In this document: positions 1 to 11,844 of the stretch, piece after piece
Layout: each line of letters opens with the position of its first letter
How positions within the stretch are numbered: the stretch's first letter is position 1
NCBI RefSeq assembly: GCF_002127325.2
Contig: NC_035433.2
Coordinates: 129,774,695 to 129,838,694, forward strand
DNA from: Helianthus annuus
Lineage: Eukaryota > Streptophyta > Magnoliopsida > Asterales > Asteraceae
Length of the DNA stretch: 64,000 bases
Reading direction: 5' to 3'
Made by a program: the position numbers and the translations under genes
The notes under the pieces: model-generated
Database searches by the model: none
Seen by the model: only the letters and a program-made list of their open reading frames with translations
What the model was told of the DNA's origin: nothing

Positions 1-417
1 TTGCTGAATTCTGCAGAATTCTGCAGTTTATGTGAGTTTTAGGCACTTTCCGGCACTTAAACTATCACTAGGAAGGCAGTTTTATGATCCTTACTTTCCT
101 ACACACAATACTAGCATAACTCTTGGTTTCTGGCCCATTCTGTGCCTCAATACCATGTCTGTCTAAGTACTGAACTCCCGTCAGCATTTCTGATTTTTCT
201 GATAACTGTGCTAACTTTGTTTTGTGCATCATTTGAATCATAAAGTGTTGCATGCAATAATGATATGTAATCATGCAATATGGGATGCACTTGTATGTAC
301 ATGACATTAATCAGAAAGCATTCATGTCATTAGTTTAAATCAGCACAGTCATTAAAGCACTAATTACTGTTTAATTATTGTACGGATACATGAAATTTTG
401 ACAGTTGTCACAACAAA
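1..417 (-). mobile_element. possible truncated LTR at window edge
   Basis: Read on the minus strand, the segment begins near 417 with a TGTTGTGACAACTGTC-type start, which resembles the 5' end of a plant LTR, and runs off the left edge. The sequence just outside (418 onward) is not purine-rich, so this would be the outer edge of a 5' LTR whose body lies left of the window. No partner LTR or target duplication can be tested here. It may be unrelated unique sequence. No convincing reading frame is present. Confidence 0.25.
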
Positions 418-775
418 TATCCCGGATCACCTGTAAACACATAAGACAAACACAAAAAGGAAACCACGGCTGAGCCAAAAAGTTGCTCAGTAACGGAGAA
501 ATCAACAGTACATGTAAAGGCGAGCAAATGAGAACAAAACACCGCGTACGAAAGCTGAACTGAGACTGATATTGAAACCACATCTATATCTATATATATA
601 ATAAAATAAACCATTTTTGAGACACTTGTCATTATATTAGGCCATGTCTTATGGATAATTATTATTTTAATATCTTCTAATTAATTATAAATAATCCTCC
701 TACTAAATATTATTTAGTTTAATTATTACTTTTATATTTACCTATTTACTTCAAATTCAAACTTAGTTATCTAAT
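418..775. other. gene-free AT-rich spacer
   Basis: I see no gene here. It contains a short TA/TC-rich run near 583-605 and otherwise AT-rich sequence with short unrelated frames only. Confidence 0.5.
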
Positions 776-784
776 TTGATATTA

Positions 785-1099
785 GAGTAAATTACGATTT
801 TGGCCCTTGTGGTTATATCAATTTTACTCTTTTAGCCCAAAAAGAAATTTTTTAACATCTGAGCCCCAGCATCTTTTTTTCTAACCCTTTTGGACAGCAA
901 CGTCTTTTTTTCTAACCCTTTTGGACCCCAACGTCTTTTTTTCTAACCCTTTTGGCGCCAAAAGTAAATTGATGGGGTTAGTCTTAGGGCCAAAAGGGTT
1001 AGAAAAAAAGACGTTGGGGGCTCAGATGTTAAAAAATTTATTTTTTGGCCAAAAGGGTAAAAATGATATAACCACAAAGGCCAAAATCGTAATTTACTC
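785..1099. mobile_element. MULE-type foldback MITE with 9-bp target duplication
   Basis: The ends are inverted repeats beginning GAGTAAATTACGATTTTGGCC, and the two arms pair over most of the 315 bp. A perfect 9-bp duplication TTGATATTA flanks it (776-784 and 1100-1108), which is the size made by Mutator-superfamily transposases. The left arm contains three imperfect copies of a unit with CGTCTTTTTTTCTAACCC. No protein is encoded. A degenerate relative lies in the transporter-gene intron at 13531-13831. Confidence 0.8.
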
Positions 1100-1342
1100 T
1101 TGATATTAACTATATATTTGAAAGTTTTGTTTAGTTTGGTATCAAAAAACATTTTACGAAACTTAAAATAAAATTAACTATATTATTTATTATTTCTACA
1201 TTTACAAGTTTTAAATAAAAGGTTTAATTTATTGAGACTTCGTTACATTCACAAGTTTTAAATAAAGGGTTAAATTTATTGAGACTTCGTTAACAAATTT
1301 TACTACAATATAATAATCTATTTATATCAATCTAAATATATA

Positions 1343-2454
1343 TCTATACTATATAATAAAACATTAATGTGTGACACATATCATTTGTTGTAAGCATTTA
1401 TTTTATGATTTTCTCGCCTCACTTCCAAACTTATCTTATATTAATTAAATAAATAAATGAATAATGATTAAATTTCATCCTCCTTTAAATTTTGGATAAC
1501 ATTCTTCTATTTTTCTAATAAAATATTATTATAAAATTTAAATTGTTAATTTAAGATATTTTTAAATAAAACAAATTATTTATCACGAAAACCAAACTTT
1601 GTATTAATATATGAAATATTTTAATTTTCATTACTAAAAAAATTATTATATCAATTTTATTACATAATTTATAAATAAATTTGTCGGAATTGGTACCAAT
1701 ATTTTATCATTCAAATAGATGCTGATTTGTTTCTTGAATAACATATCTTCTTTTCAATAACCATTTTCACAATCACCATTCCATCGCGTATCGAGTATTA
1801 TCCATAAGTAAATTGAAAGATATGACTTTTTATTATTGGTATATAAAATTAGATTTATTAAACCCGTGTAATACACGTGGTTTTTTAAAGATATATTTTT
1901 TATTATTTATTATACAAAATTACATTTATTCGACCCGTGTAATACATGTGGTCTTTTAAGATATAACTTTTTATTATTTGATATATAAAATTAGATTTAT
2001 TCAATTCGTACAATACACGAGGTTTTTTTAAGGATATATATTTTTTATTATTTAGTATAGAAAATTACATTTATTCCACCCGTGTAATACACATATTTTT
2101 AAAGATATAACTTTTCTATTATTTGGTATATAAAATTACATTTATTCAACCCGTGTAATAAATGAAGTTTTTTAAAGATGTATTATTTTATTATTTGTTA
2201 AACAATATTACATTTATTCAACCCGTGTAATACACGTGGTTTTAGATATATAACTTTTTTATTTGGTATATAAAATTATATTTATTTAACCCGTACAATA
2301 TGGTTCTTATAGATATAACTTTTATTATTTAATATATAAAATTATATTTATTCAACCCGTGCAATAAAGGAGGGTTTTAAAGATATATTGTTTTATTATT
2401 TAGTATATAAAATTTATTTATTCGACCCGTGTATTACACGGGGTTATAACCTAG
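1343..2454 (+). mobile_element. non-autonomous Helitron
   Basis: The 5' end is TCTATACTATATAATAAAAC preceded by A. The 3' end is CTAG followed by T. A hairpin (CCCGTGTATTACACGGGG, about 2425-2442) lies about 9 bp before the end. TC start, CTRR end, subterminal hairpin and insertion between A and T are the classic Helitron signature, with no target duplication. No Rep/helicase is encoded, so movement would need an autonomous element elsewhere. The right half is a tandem array described separately. Confidence 0.8.
1850..2450 (+). repeat. about nine ~70-bp units carrying copies of the Helitron end hairpin
   Basis: A word like ACCCGTGTAATACACGTGG recurs near 1861, 1931, 2007, 2077, 2148, 2220, 2289, 2355 and 2424, at a spacing of about 70 bp. 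Each is followed by a T-rich AGATATA/TTATTATTT stretch. The last copy is the terminal hairpin of the Helitron itself. Internal copies are partly degenerate in their second half. Confidence 0.75.
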
Positions 2455-2677
2455 TTTGAAACTAAACCAATTTTCCTTCTCTCAAATAGCTTTACTTATA
2501 ATATAATATTATTTAAAAATCCCACTTTTTTTAAAACAAAAGAATTGTCGAAAGTACTATATTATAAATAAACGTTTAGATGTAAAACAAAACCTACTGA
2601 TAACTCGAATTTCGTAACAAATCCTTATTTTACCAAAACAGCTATATTTCTAATTTTGAATATATATATATATATAT
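2455..2677. other. AT-rich spacer ending in a TA microsatellite
   Basis: I see no gene. The final bases form a TA-dinucleotide run into which the next element appears inserted. Confidence 0.5.
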
Positions 2678-3068
2678 AGGGGAGCGCTAGAATGAGAACC
2701 ACCACGAGTTGTAAGAACCACGAGAACCGCGACCCGCGGGTGGCCGTTGACCACGAAATTTTTTTTACACCTAGATCCGTATATTTTAAGACCGGGTGTA
2801 AATTTTGGGTTCAAACGGCGCACCCGAGGGGGTAGTTTTTTACGCCCAAAGTTTGGTTAAAAAAAAAAGAAAAATTAAAAAAATTAAAAAAACCCAAACT
2901 TTGGGCGTAAAAAACTACCCCCTCGGGCGCGCCGTTTGAACCCAAAATTTACACCCGGTCTTAAAATATACGGATCTAGGTGTAAAAAAAATTTCGTGGT
3001 CAACGGCCACCCGCGGGTCGCGGTTCTCGTGGTTCTTACAACTCGGGGTGGTTCTCATTCTAGCGGTC

Positions 3069-3072
<4 letters not shown>
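2678..3072. mobile_element. long near-perfect hairpin element inside a TA microsatellite
   Basis: The element starts AGGGGAGCGCTAGAATGAGA and ends with nearly the exact reverse complement. The arms are about 180 bp (2678-2857 and 2894-3072) with few mismatches, separated by an A-rich loop. Both sides are TA-dinucleotide runs, so it probably targeted a TA microsatellite, as described for Micron-type MITEs. No coding capacity is seen. A transcript across it would fold into one long duplex. Confidence 0.7.
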
Positions 3073-3098
<26 letters not shown>

Positions 3099-3099
<1 letters not shown>

Positions 3100-5495
3100 G
3101 GATTAGGTTCATTTGTGAACCTTTTCCTATTTGTGAACAAAAACGAACTCATCCTGGCCATTGATCTTGTTTACAAATTAGAAGGGTAGGATTGTCATTA
3201 GACATTAAACATTATTTTTTTATTTAAATTTAATACAGTTTCATTTTTGAGTAATCTTAATCAGTTACCAGATTTATATAACAACTCCTACAATCTTGCA
3301 ATCTAAACATCAGATCGTAAAATTACAACACAATATATTCATCAAATCAGTTACGCATATCATAATAACTGGTTTCCTACAAATTCGTAATTGAAACAGT
3401 TTTTGTTCTCTAAAATCATTCCTTCTCCAAAATCTGAATTGGAAAAACACGAAGAAATCAATCAGATCATTAGGCTTTGTTCAATCTAATAATCTTGGTT
3501 TCTGTCTCATCTTCGTATTCCCGATCAGTACATACTGTGATTCCACCGATCCAGTTCATTTGGTTGATTTCTTTCTCATCTTCGTATTTCGATCATTACA
3601 TATTATTTTTCGTCTTTGTATTTCCCGAGCATTTTGGATAATTCGAAGAAATCAACCATTTCATTTTGAGATATGGAAAAATTCATTTTGGTAGCTAATG
3701 ATTTGGTTTGTTGGTGACCGGGTAGTTGACTTCCTAATTGGGAAAGCACCGGCGAATGAAAAAAATACACAGGTCTCGTGGAGAAGAAGGTGACAGTGAT
3801 GTGTTTTACTATTTTACATATATGCATAATAGCTTGATGTGGAGAAGAAGGTTCGTTGAAGTGGATGGGTCAAGAAATGCTTCACCCACAAGTAGGAAGA
3901 GGCTTACAAATGAACATTTAAGGAGAGCAATATAAGCTAGAAATAATCCATGTCATTAAGATGGGTTGATGATTGATTTTGGAGGCTTGATACAACAGAA
4001 CTTTTAAGAGGATAGCATATGTAGAGTTCTATGATTCTTGTGAGGTGCTTGTTGTCACAGATAGCTAGGATAAGAAAAGAAGGCTCATTTGGTACAAAGT
4101 GGATCTTAGGTTGATGCATTTAGTCAAGGTATTCAAAACAGAAGGCTCCTTGGTTGTTCATTGAGTGCAACTTTATTCTTGGCCATGTAAAGGCCTGATA
4201 GTTGGTTAACATAATTGAAGTAATGCAAGGCCAGAGGTAATATATGTCAAAGGATAAAAAGAGAAGAAGATATTTTGTGTGTTATAGTTTGGGCCAATCC
4301 TCTTTAAATCTCCAGGTCCGCCAGAGCTTACACCGGAGACCGAATAGATATATGTATATTCTTATGAATTTACAGATACATACCTTGCTTGTTTATAGTT
4401 GTTTTTGTAATTGTTGGGAACATTATTTAAATGATGTCCTAATATACATATATGTATATTGTCCTAATATACATATATGTATATTAGGAATCTACATATA
4501 TGTACTTTACTTGATCTTAGTGTATTTTCAACACATAGCTCATGTGTACGTATGTGTATTTTTAAAATTATAAAACAGTCTAAAACAAGTGTATACACAT
4601 ACGTACATCATTAAACTAAGTAATAACCTGTATATACATATACGTATTTTATGAAAGCATATGTATATTCTTATGAATTTACAGATACGTACCTTGCTTG
4701 ATTATAGTTGTTTTTGTAATTGTTGGGAACATTATTTAAATGATGTCCTAATATACATATATGTATATTAGGAATCTACATATATGTACTTTACTTGATC
4801 TTAGTGTATTTTCAACACATAGCTCATGTGTACGTATGTGTATTTTTAAAATTATAAAACAATCTAAAACAAGTGTATACATATACGTACATCATTAAAC
4901 TAAGTAATAACTTGTATATACATATACGTATTTTATGAAAGCATAGCGGTACATAACAATACATATATGTACTTCAGAAATGGTATATGTATAAGTGAAT
5001 ATAAAGACTACATATATATATCTCAGTTGGACATAAAAATTGACTATTAAATTACATATATGTACATATTTATTTACTTCTCCACATTAATATATTATAT
5101 GACTATTATAATAGTATCATCTGTACCAACATTTTATTAAATAATAGTATTATTAGATCCTTCATGTAAGAACATACATGAATTTGACATGCTATGAGGA
5201 TCGATGTAGTGGGCAAAACAAAAAAATATATATATAAGATGATGTAGTGGGCAAACAAAAAAAAAACGGTTGACATTGACATTGTCAAATATAAAAGAGG
5301 TTTGGTGGGACCATGCTAAAAAAAGGGGAAATAATTGTTAGTGGATTCCGAAAATAATAAATGACAAAGTACCATATTACCCCTAATAAAAAAAAACAGT
5401 TTAAATTAATTTTATGTATTTACCATCTTGCCATTTAATATCAATGGTTGATATTGGTTCATTTAGTTCTCAAATAAGGGTTGGTTCACTCTTGA
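3099..5495. mobile_element. possible non-autonomous repeat, AT-rich and non-coding
   Basis: The left edge (GGATTAGGTTCATTTGTGAA, next to the TA run) and the right edge (around 5436-5495) share a loosely inverted order of words: GTGAACC, TATTTG-GAAC and CCATTGAT. This suggests one element of about 2.4 kb, but no clear target duplication was found. The interior has no supported gene. It contains many TACATATATGTA palindromes and the tandem duplication listed next. Confidence 0.35.
4345..4948 (+). repeat. ~300-bp tandem duplication
   Basis: The stretch from about 4350 (ATATGTATATTCTTATGAAT) recurs from about 4660 with very few changes. The first copy is longer because of an extra block containing the palindrome ACATATATGT. 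Both copies end near a TATACATATACGTATTTTATG word. The unit is non-coding. Confidence 0.75.
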
Positions 5496-6894
5496 GTTTT
5501 GAAATCGAAGTAATTTAATACTTATAAAAATTATGTAAACCGATACTGGAAACAAAATGGTTCTAAAACAATTACTGAGGCGGACACCGGAACAAATGTT
5601 GAAACAGATGCTAATGGATACAACTAATGTATAACACGACATGTGAATCTAAGTCGAAACTGAAACTAATATTAAGACGGATACTGAGACAAAACCGATA
5701 CAGACAGAGTCAAAACAGATATAATCAAAATCAGATACTGAACATAACCAGAGGCATGCCCGATACATGATTAGGGACATAATCAGATGCATATAAACAT
5801 ATAAGACAAATCATAACAGATACAAGATATACGTGACTACACATAATCAACAAATACGTCACGTAATATAGAAACACATCATAGCAGATACAAGACATAC
5901 GTGACTACACATAACAATAAATATGTCACGTAATATAGAAGCACACACGAGCGTAAACAGAGGGGTACACAACTCGCTAGTCCATGCACCGAGACGGTGC
6001 GTGTAGGCGTACACACATTATTCCATCTTAACAGGAGTCAAGAGTCAGAACTAAGATCGATCTATTCACCTCTAGGGCCCAGGTGCTACACAAGCACAAG
6101 CTAGAGACGCCGTGAACTGGATCACGAATATGATACGATACATATACAAGTTTCTAATTATAGGAAGTCCAAAATACGCGATGTTACAATCTTTTAGAAT
6201 CAATCAAACAGTAAAATCAAGTGCAATGGAATGATTTTGTGAAGGCTTTCCTTACACGATTTACATTTTATTGTCGGTAATTGATGCTCTTGATTCGACA
6301 ATTGTGAGTTTATCTTAGCTACTTACAACTACCAAAACCCAATTGATTCGACAATTGTGAATTTATCTTAGCTACTTGCAACTATCAAAACCCAAATGAG
6401 ATTATTTCTCAAGCATTGTTACAAATCCATTTTTTATTGTTGTCATGATAATTATTTATTAAGTTGAAATCATTATCTTGTTTTTACAAACATATGAGAA
6501 TCACAATGTGATTCCTTCTTCCAAACAAACTCTTAATATAATAAGCAAGCATCACAAACCTTTATAATCAAACAAAATCCAACCATCGACCACTTACTCT
6601 TCATGGTTTCACACTCTTCTTACCACTAACTAATTAGTTAAAGATACTAAGAAACACATTTTAACTTTATGTCGTGTGATCTTATGGCGATACTTTAAAC
6701 GAAAATGAGACCTAACACGCAACCATATACAAAATAACAACCGAAATTAATGCATATTTTTCACGAATAACTTATAAGGAGCTCGCAAACAAATGATATC
6801 GGATACCGGTTCTCATTTAACCGAGCATTTTGATGATTTAGACGCAATAATAAAATTGATTTTATGAGTGACGACCTCCATCAATCACACCTCA
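5496..6894. other. gene-free region upstream of the HAD gene with two short tandem duplications
   Basis: I see no gene. One duplicated unit of about 67 bp (near 5813-5945) contains CATACGTGACTACACATAA and TCACGTAATATAGAA. Another of about 57 bp (near 6288-6400) contains TGATTCGACAATTGTGA. The last few hundred bases should include the HAD gene promoter, but no unambiguous TATA box could be assigned. Confidence 0.5.
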
Positions 6895-9800
6895 ATGTTC
6901 CACCCTATCCACAATGGCACCAATCACTTTGTCCCCACTCAAACCCAAACCCCTAATCTTAATCTTATGCTACACCCATACCTAACTCCGCTCTTCACCA
7001 GAGCCTCATTCAGATCCCTAACAATGTCTCTTCTTCATTCCAACCCTAACCCCATCAAAACTCGAATCAGGGGTGTCGTCTTTGACATGGACGGAACCCT
7101 AACGGTCCCCGTCATCGACTTTCCCGCCATGTACAAAGCCGTACTGGGTAAAGATCAGTACTTTAAAATAATCGGTTCTTCCCCTTCTGGTATCGACATT
7201 TTGCACCATATTGAACAATGGAGCCCTGATAAGCAGCAAAAAGCGTATGAAATCATTGCGGATTTTGAGCAGCAAGGGCTCGATCGGTTACAGATTATGC
7301 CCGGTAATAATATTATGTTGTTTTGTTAGGGTTCTTGATTAGTTTATGGTTTCTTATGGGTTATTAGATCGACTATTGAATACCAATAAAAGATATATTG
7401 AAATTGTTGGTCAACAAGAATGGCCTTTTGACTTTGAATTTATGACAGTTGACTTGGTCAACGATGTTAACGGATGTTTGACTATTAATATTGTATTGTG
7501 ATTAATTTAGTTTGTTGTAGTTGATTGAATATCTAGAAAAGATGTATATTGGTAGTGAGATTGAATTGTGTAATAAGTATGCCCTTTCATAGTTGTTAAT
7601 GGCGAACTGCTACAAATAGCGATAAGGTACCTCTATGCTACATAGCGAATAGCGATAAATAGCGACGGCTATTTTACAAATAGCGATACACTAGAATTGT
7701 TTTTTAAAATTTTATATGTATATTATATCAAAATACCCTGGTATATATGCTATTTTACATGTATATTTAACAAAAATCTAAAATGCAGCTATTTTATAGC
7801 TATATTTAATTGCTATTTATATTAAAAAAACAAAAAATAAAAATAAAATGTCGCTATTATCGCTATCTATCGCTACAACCCTAATAGCTATCGTAGACCT
7901 ATACGCTACGTAGCGCGCTATAGCGATCGCTATGCTCGCTATTGACAACTATGTGCCCTTTTAAGTTTGAAATTATAATTTTGACTTGGTCAACGGTGTG
8001 GAGGAATGTTTGACTATCAATTAAATGTTTTGGGTAAGAATCTTGTAGGGTTGTAGAGTTGAAGTTGAAATTGTTGCTACTGAGGTGTACTGGTTACTAG
8101 GTAATGTTAGTGTTAGATCTGTATTATAATCATGATATGGAATTTGGAAATTGCTAGATTTATCTTTAAAAGTCAAAATATGGGTCCTTTTAAATACTGT
8201 GTTTATTTCTTGTTGATTACGGACGGGTTCGAAGTTGTTGGTTTCAGCTCCAAAAATGTTGGTTTTGTGGTTGGATATAATAAATGGTTTGATGTTTCTT
8301 TTACTGAAAATGAATGAGATTGTATGTTGGAAGATGACAAGCATGCTCGTGGTTTTAAAAAGCACGGTTCATGGTCGGGAGGGGGCACCTCTTGCACATT
8401 TGGGTCAAAACTAGAACCGCTGCTCTGGAAATTTAGAGAATAGTGACCTTTCGGAGGCTGGTATGTAAAAACTGCAAAAGAAAGAAGAGATAATGAACGG
8501 TTTACCTGATGAAGATAGGCTAATATATAAAAGAGATGCAGTTAGTGTACCTAGAGCAACGTCTCATGCCTCGGCTTTAGGGACCTAAAAGTAGAGTTTT
8601 CATAAAACAACTTGATTCGGTAGTAAAAAAACTTATCTTGTTATACTTGAACAACATTGCAGGTGCTGCAGACCTTTGTGATTTTCTTAATTCTAGGAAT
8701 ATCAGGTGAGATTTTCCTTTTATGAATTCTTTACAAAATAATAAAAGCAATAGTTTTTACCTGCTCAGTTAAACTTAAGAATGGTGTGATTCTTGTAATG
8801 TTTGCCTGCTCAAAGGAATGGTCAAACATGTCAAAAGGGTTGAATATCCTACTCTTGGTTTTAAATTGCGTGATGCGCTCCGATGCGTTTGGTCCAAAAA
8901 TCTGATGCGCGATGCGCTCTTTATAAAAAAAATACTAAAAAATTATTTCTACACAAGTACACAACGACTTGTAAAAACATAATGAAACTAAAACAACTAA
9001 CGTAATAAGAAGATAAGAGTTGTGCTTTTTGGTTCAAACCAAGCATACTAATATGTTTCTAGAAGCACAAAAAGTGTTTAGGAACCACATTGGTCCAAAT
9101 CAAGCATACTAAGATATTAATTATTGAAAAAACTCAACCCATTTCATAAAATCTGGAAAAAAAAAACATAATAAACAATGTTGCGTGCATCAGAGCGCAT
9201 TATGCGGAATCGGCGCGATATTCTCGCATCACATAATCACATCCGTTGGTGCGATGCGCTCGCATCGGGCGCATCACGCATTATGCGCGCATTTTAAAAC
9301 CAAGATCCTACCCTAAGTTTATTTTTAATGCATAAAACCTCCTAAACCAGTTTATAAAAAAATCCACTATTGTTACTTATCTAATCATATCTGACGCGTC
9401 AACTATTTATATACAAGAATAAAAAGATTAAACAAAAAGGCGTACGGATCAACAGAACCCGATGATTGCAAAGTTTTCTGTTTTGACCCCGAACCCTACA
9501 CACTAACTATTTAATCGTTTTTATGCCTTCATTACCCATTCAGCTTTACTTTTTCACACAAATATAGTTTTATGCGCAGCTGAAATCGAATGAATATAAT
9601 ACAGAAATTGCACTTCTTTTTTTTTTGAACGGCAAATTTCTTTTATTTCTTTCGCCTGTGGGACTTGAACCCAAGACCTCCTTCTCCCAAGGTGTTTAAA
9701 GGCTTTGCATTTCCCAACGGACCACCACCCCACTGGTAGCAATTGCACTTCTAACTGTCACTTTTTTCACACAAACCGGTTTGTAAATTTTTTATAGGCA

Positions 9801-10474
9801 TGGAAGCAGAAAAGAATTCTTGATCTGATACATTTACATGTATAATTCTTTTTGCAGGAGGGGACTAATCACTCGTAATGTCAAATCGGCTGTTGATTTG
9901 TTTCATGAAAAATTTGGGGTATATTTTTCCTCCTTTTTTTTGTGTTTACCACCGCAATATTACCATCTCTCCTTTTACATTATTTAACTCTTAATTCATA
10001 AAATTATATCATGATATATATTGTTACAGATGTCATTTTCTCCAGCATTGAGCCGGGAATTTCGTCCATATAAACCCGACCCTGCTCCTTTACTTCATAT
10101 ATGTTCAACTTGGGGAGTTGAACCTACCGAAGTGGTGATGATTGGTGATAGCTTGAAGGATGATGTGAGTACTACTATATATACTAAATACTTTCTTTTT
10201 TAATTCATCTTGGAATATCTTTCAAATCTGGTAAAACAATGTGAAAATGACTGAAAAAAAGTGACGGTTTCCATCGTACGTTTTTATGATTCTAAAGCTA
10301 TGATCTCAGGTGGCTTGTGGGAAGAGGGCTGGAGCAGTGACATGTTTGCTTGATGAAACAGGGAGGTATGATTCCCCTAAATATGCCAATGTTGAACATA
10401 AACCAGATTACAAGGTATCCTCCCTTGCTCAATTTCATTTGCTGCTCGAGTCAAACTTTGACTTAACACCCTGA
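6895..10474 (+). CDS. HAD-superfamily hydrolase, probably plastid- or mitochondrion-targeted
   Basis: I assemble five exons: 6895-7303, 8663-8705, 9858-9918, 10030-10164 and 10310-10474. All introns are GT-AG, total coding length is 813 nt (270 aa plus stop), and phases agree at every junction. The start is the first in-frame ATG. The first ~55 residues are rich in Ser, Thr, Asn and Pro with few acids, suggesting an organelle transit peptide. HAD motif I is VVFDMDGTLT (nucleophile Asp). RPYKPDP supplies the conserved Lys, and VVMIGDSLKDD is the acidic Mg-binding motif IV. Members of this family transfer phosphoryl groups from small phosphometabolites; the substrate cannot be read from sequence. 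It resembles the Arabidopsis At2g33255-type HAD protein as I remember it. Introns 1 and 2 hold three small transposons. An alternative start at 7024 would drop most of the leader. Confidence 0.88.
7588..7953. mobile_element. hAT-type MITE in HAD gene intron 1
   Basis: Terminal inverted repeats are CATAGTTGTTAATGGCGA and the reverse complement of TCGCTATTGACAACTATG. A perfect 8-bp duplication TGCCCTTT (7580-7587 and 7954-7961) matches the hAT superfamily. The interior is built from repeats of TAGCGATA and related words and is non-coding. Confidence 0.85.
8854..9304. mobile_element. hAT-type MITE in HAD gene intron 2
   Basis: Inverted ends start CTTGGTTTTAAA and are rich in GATGCGC words. Flanks ATCCTACT (8846-8853) and ATCCTACC (9305-9312) agree in 7 of 8 bases, fitting an 8-bp hAT duplication that has drifted. 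There is no coding capacity. Confidence 0.75.
9618..9740 (-). mobile_element. tRNA-derived SINE in HAD gene intron 2
   Basis: On the minus strand it begins GCTACCAGTGGGGTGGTGGT (A-box region), has a clear B box GGTTCAAGTCC, and ends in an A-rich tail after TTTGCCGTTC. A perfect 12-bp duplication AATTGCACTTCT flanks it (9606-9617 and 9741-9752). These are the features of a pol III-transcribed SINE moved by LINE machinery. It is not a functional tRNA, because no cloverleaf acceptor pairing is seen. It lies antisense to the host gene. Confidence 0.85.
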
Positions 10475-11634
10475 CTTTACGGAGATCAAGACCTTTTTAA
10501 GTGGAGTTCCACACAAGATTTGAATTTAGGATCCGAAACGAACACAAACCAATGGTCAAAGTATTGGTGAAAGAACTAGATCATTATTGTAGATTTTGGT
10601 GGTGTAATTTCCAGCCATATCAATGGAAGTAATGTAGATTTTGTAAAATGATTTCTGTTGAACGAAGTCAACGGTAAAGTTGACCCGAGTGTGTGCATTT
10701 TTCTTTCCTTGTTATTGTATCTTTTTAAGTATTGTTGGGATTATTACCGTGTACCCGACAAAGGGTCTGGTATCAGTTATGTCCGACTCGACTAATGGTC
10801 TAATTTGCGTTACAATCGACCCGACAAATGGTATAGTTTCAGTACAGATTAGGTTTCAAGTCCATTTATGTTCCTGTTAGTTTGGCATTAACGCATTAAG
10901 GTAACCTTATCACCATAACTAATTTGTTATTCTTACAGTCCAAATAATCTTTATTTTTTAACCGAGGTAGACCAAGGAGGTCTTGGTTATTCGTTTGGAA
11001 AAAGAAATTGAGTTTATAAGTGTGCTAGTCAAATTTTGTTTCACAAATTATAATTTTCATGCCTATATTAAATAAACTTTTTAAAAATGAAGAAAACATT
11101 GTTTTAATCTAAATTAAATAAACTTTTAAAAATAATGAACACGTGGTTTTAAAATAAATTAAATAAACTTTTTAAAAGTAATGAACACATGGTTTTAAAT
11201 ATGTGGAATCAATTTGATAGTTACTAGTTAGTTATTTATAACCGTAAAATGTAAAATAAATTAATAAAACACCAAGAAATATTTATTATATACAATTAAC
11301 CGTCATAACTACGATTCCTTTTATACAACAAGCACTTTCTATTTTTGACCAACATTTCTAACTTAGTAAATCGGATTTTGACATGAGTTTTGCTAACATA
11401 ATATTCAAAATATGGTCCATTTCGTAAAAACTTCCAACAGACATTTTACACCACAATAGTAAAAATGATAGAATTGTTACCATGAAAAAACAGTAAATAC
11501 CGTACATATAATTTTTAAAATCTAGTTACTGAAACTGTTATATGATATCAACAATACCCGTGTAATTAATATAAAAAATGTATGTAGTTTATGCTTAAGA
11601 ACACATATTGTTGTGTGTTTGATTTTTTTAACAG
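10475..11634. other. intergenic region downstream of the HAD gene
   Basis: The first part should hold the HAD 3' UTR; short frames here look incidental. Around 11065-11205 a unit of about 50 bp containing TAAATTAAATAAACTTTT and GAACACRTGGTTTTAAA is repeated about three times. I see no gene. Confidence 0.5.
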
Positions 11635-11842
11635 CCAACGAATACTATACAAGCCCGATCATCCGGATAAATTCATTGGCAAAAGTTCACCCACGCCCTA
11701 AGTATACAAACAACGCTGGTAACCAGACTCGCCCACCATACCAGAGGAAACCCACTGCCCGAAAACCCCTACCCACCTGAAACAAATTATAAGCAAATTA
11801 CACCAAGTGAGACTCCAACCTATGACTCTTACATTTGTGTAC
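11635..11842 (-). mobile_element. possible SINE remnant
   Basis: This is a GC-richer island in AT-rich DNA. Read on the minus strand it has a degenerate B-box-like GGTTGGAGTCTC and ends GTTGGCTGTTAAAAAAA, which suits a SINE tail. No target duplication was found, so it may be another kind of repeat. Confidence 0.3.
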
Positions 11843-11844
11843 GG

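Noticed and set aside
1..26. Cloning-vector junction because of repeated GAATTCTGCAG
   Set aside because: It is only two copies of GAATTCTGCA with plant-like sequence following. No vector sequence is visible.
1850..2450. Possible CRISPR-like array because of ~70-bp periodic palindromes
   Set aside because: The spacers between the palindromes are themselves repeated, there are no cas genes, and the DNA is a plant Helitron.
3603..5288. Several 60-109-residue frames between 3.6 and 5.3 kb
   Set aside because: They have low complexity or AT-driven composition, no recognisable domain, no splice partners, and overlap repeats including a tandem duplication.
6864..6900. Upstream GTG start at 6868 for the HAD gene
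   Set aside because: Nuclear genes start at ATG. The first in-frame ATG is 6895 and gives a plausible transit peptide.
9634..9745. Possible functional tRNA gene on the minus strand
   Set aside because: A and B boxes are present, but the acceptor stem does not pair, and a poly-A-like tail plus a 12-bp target duplication identify a SINE.
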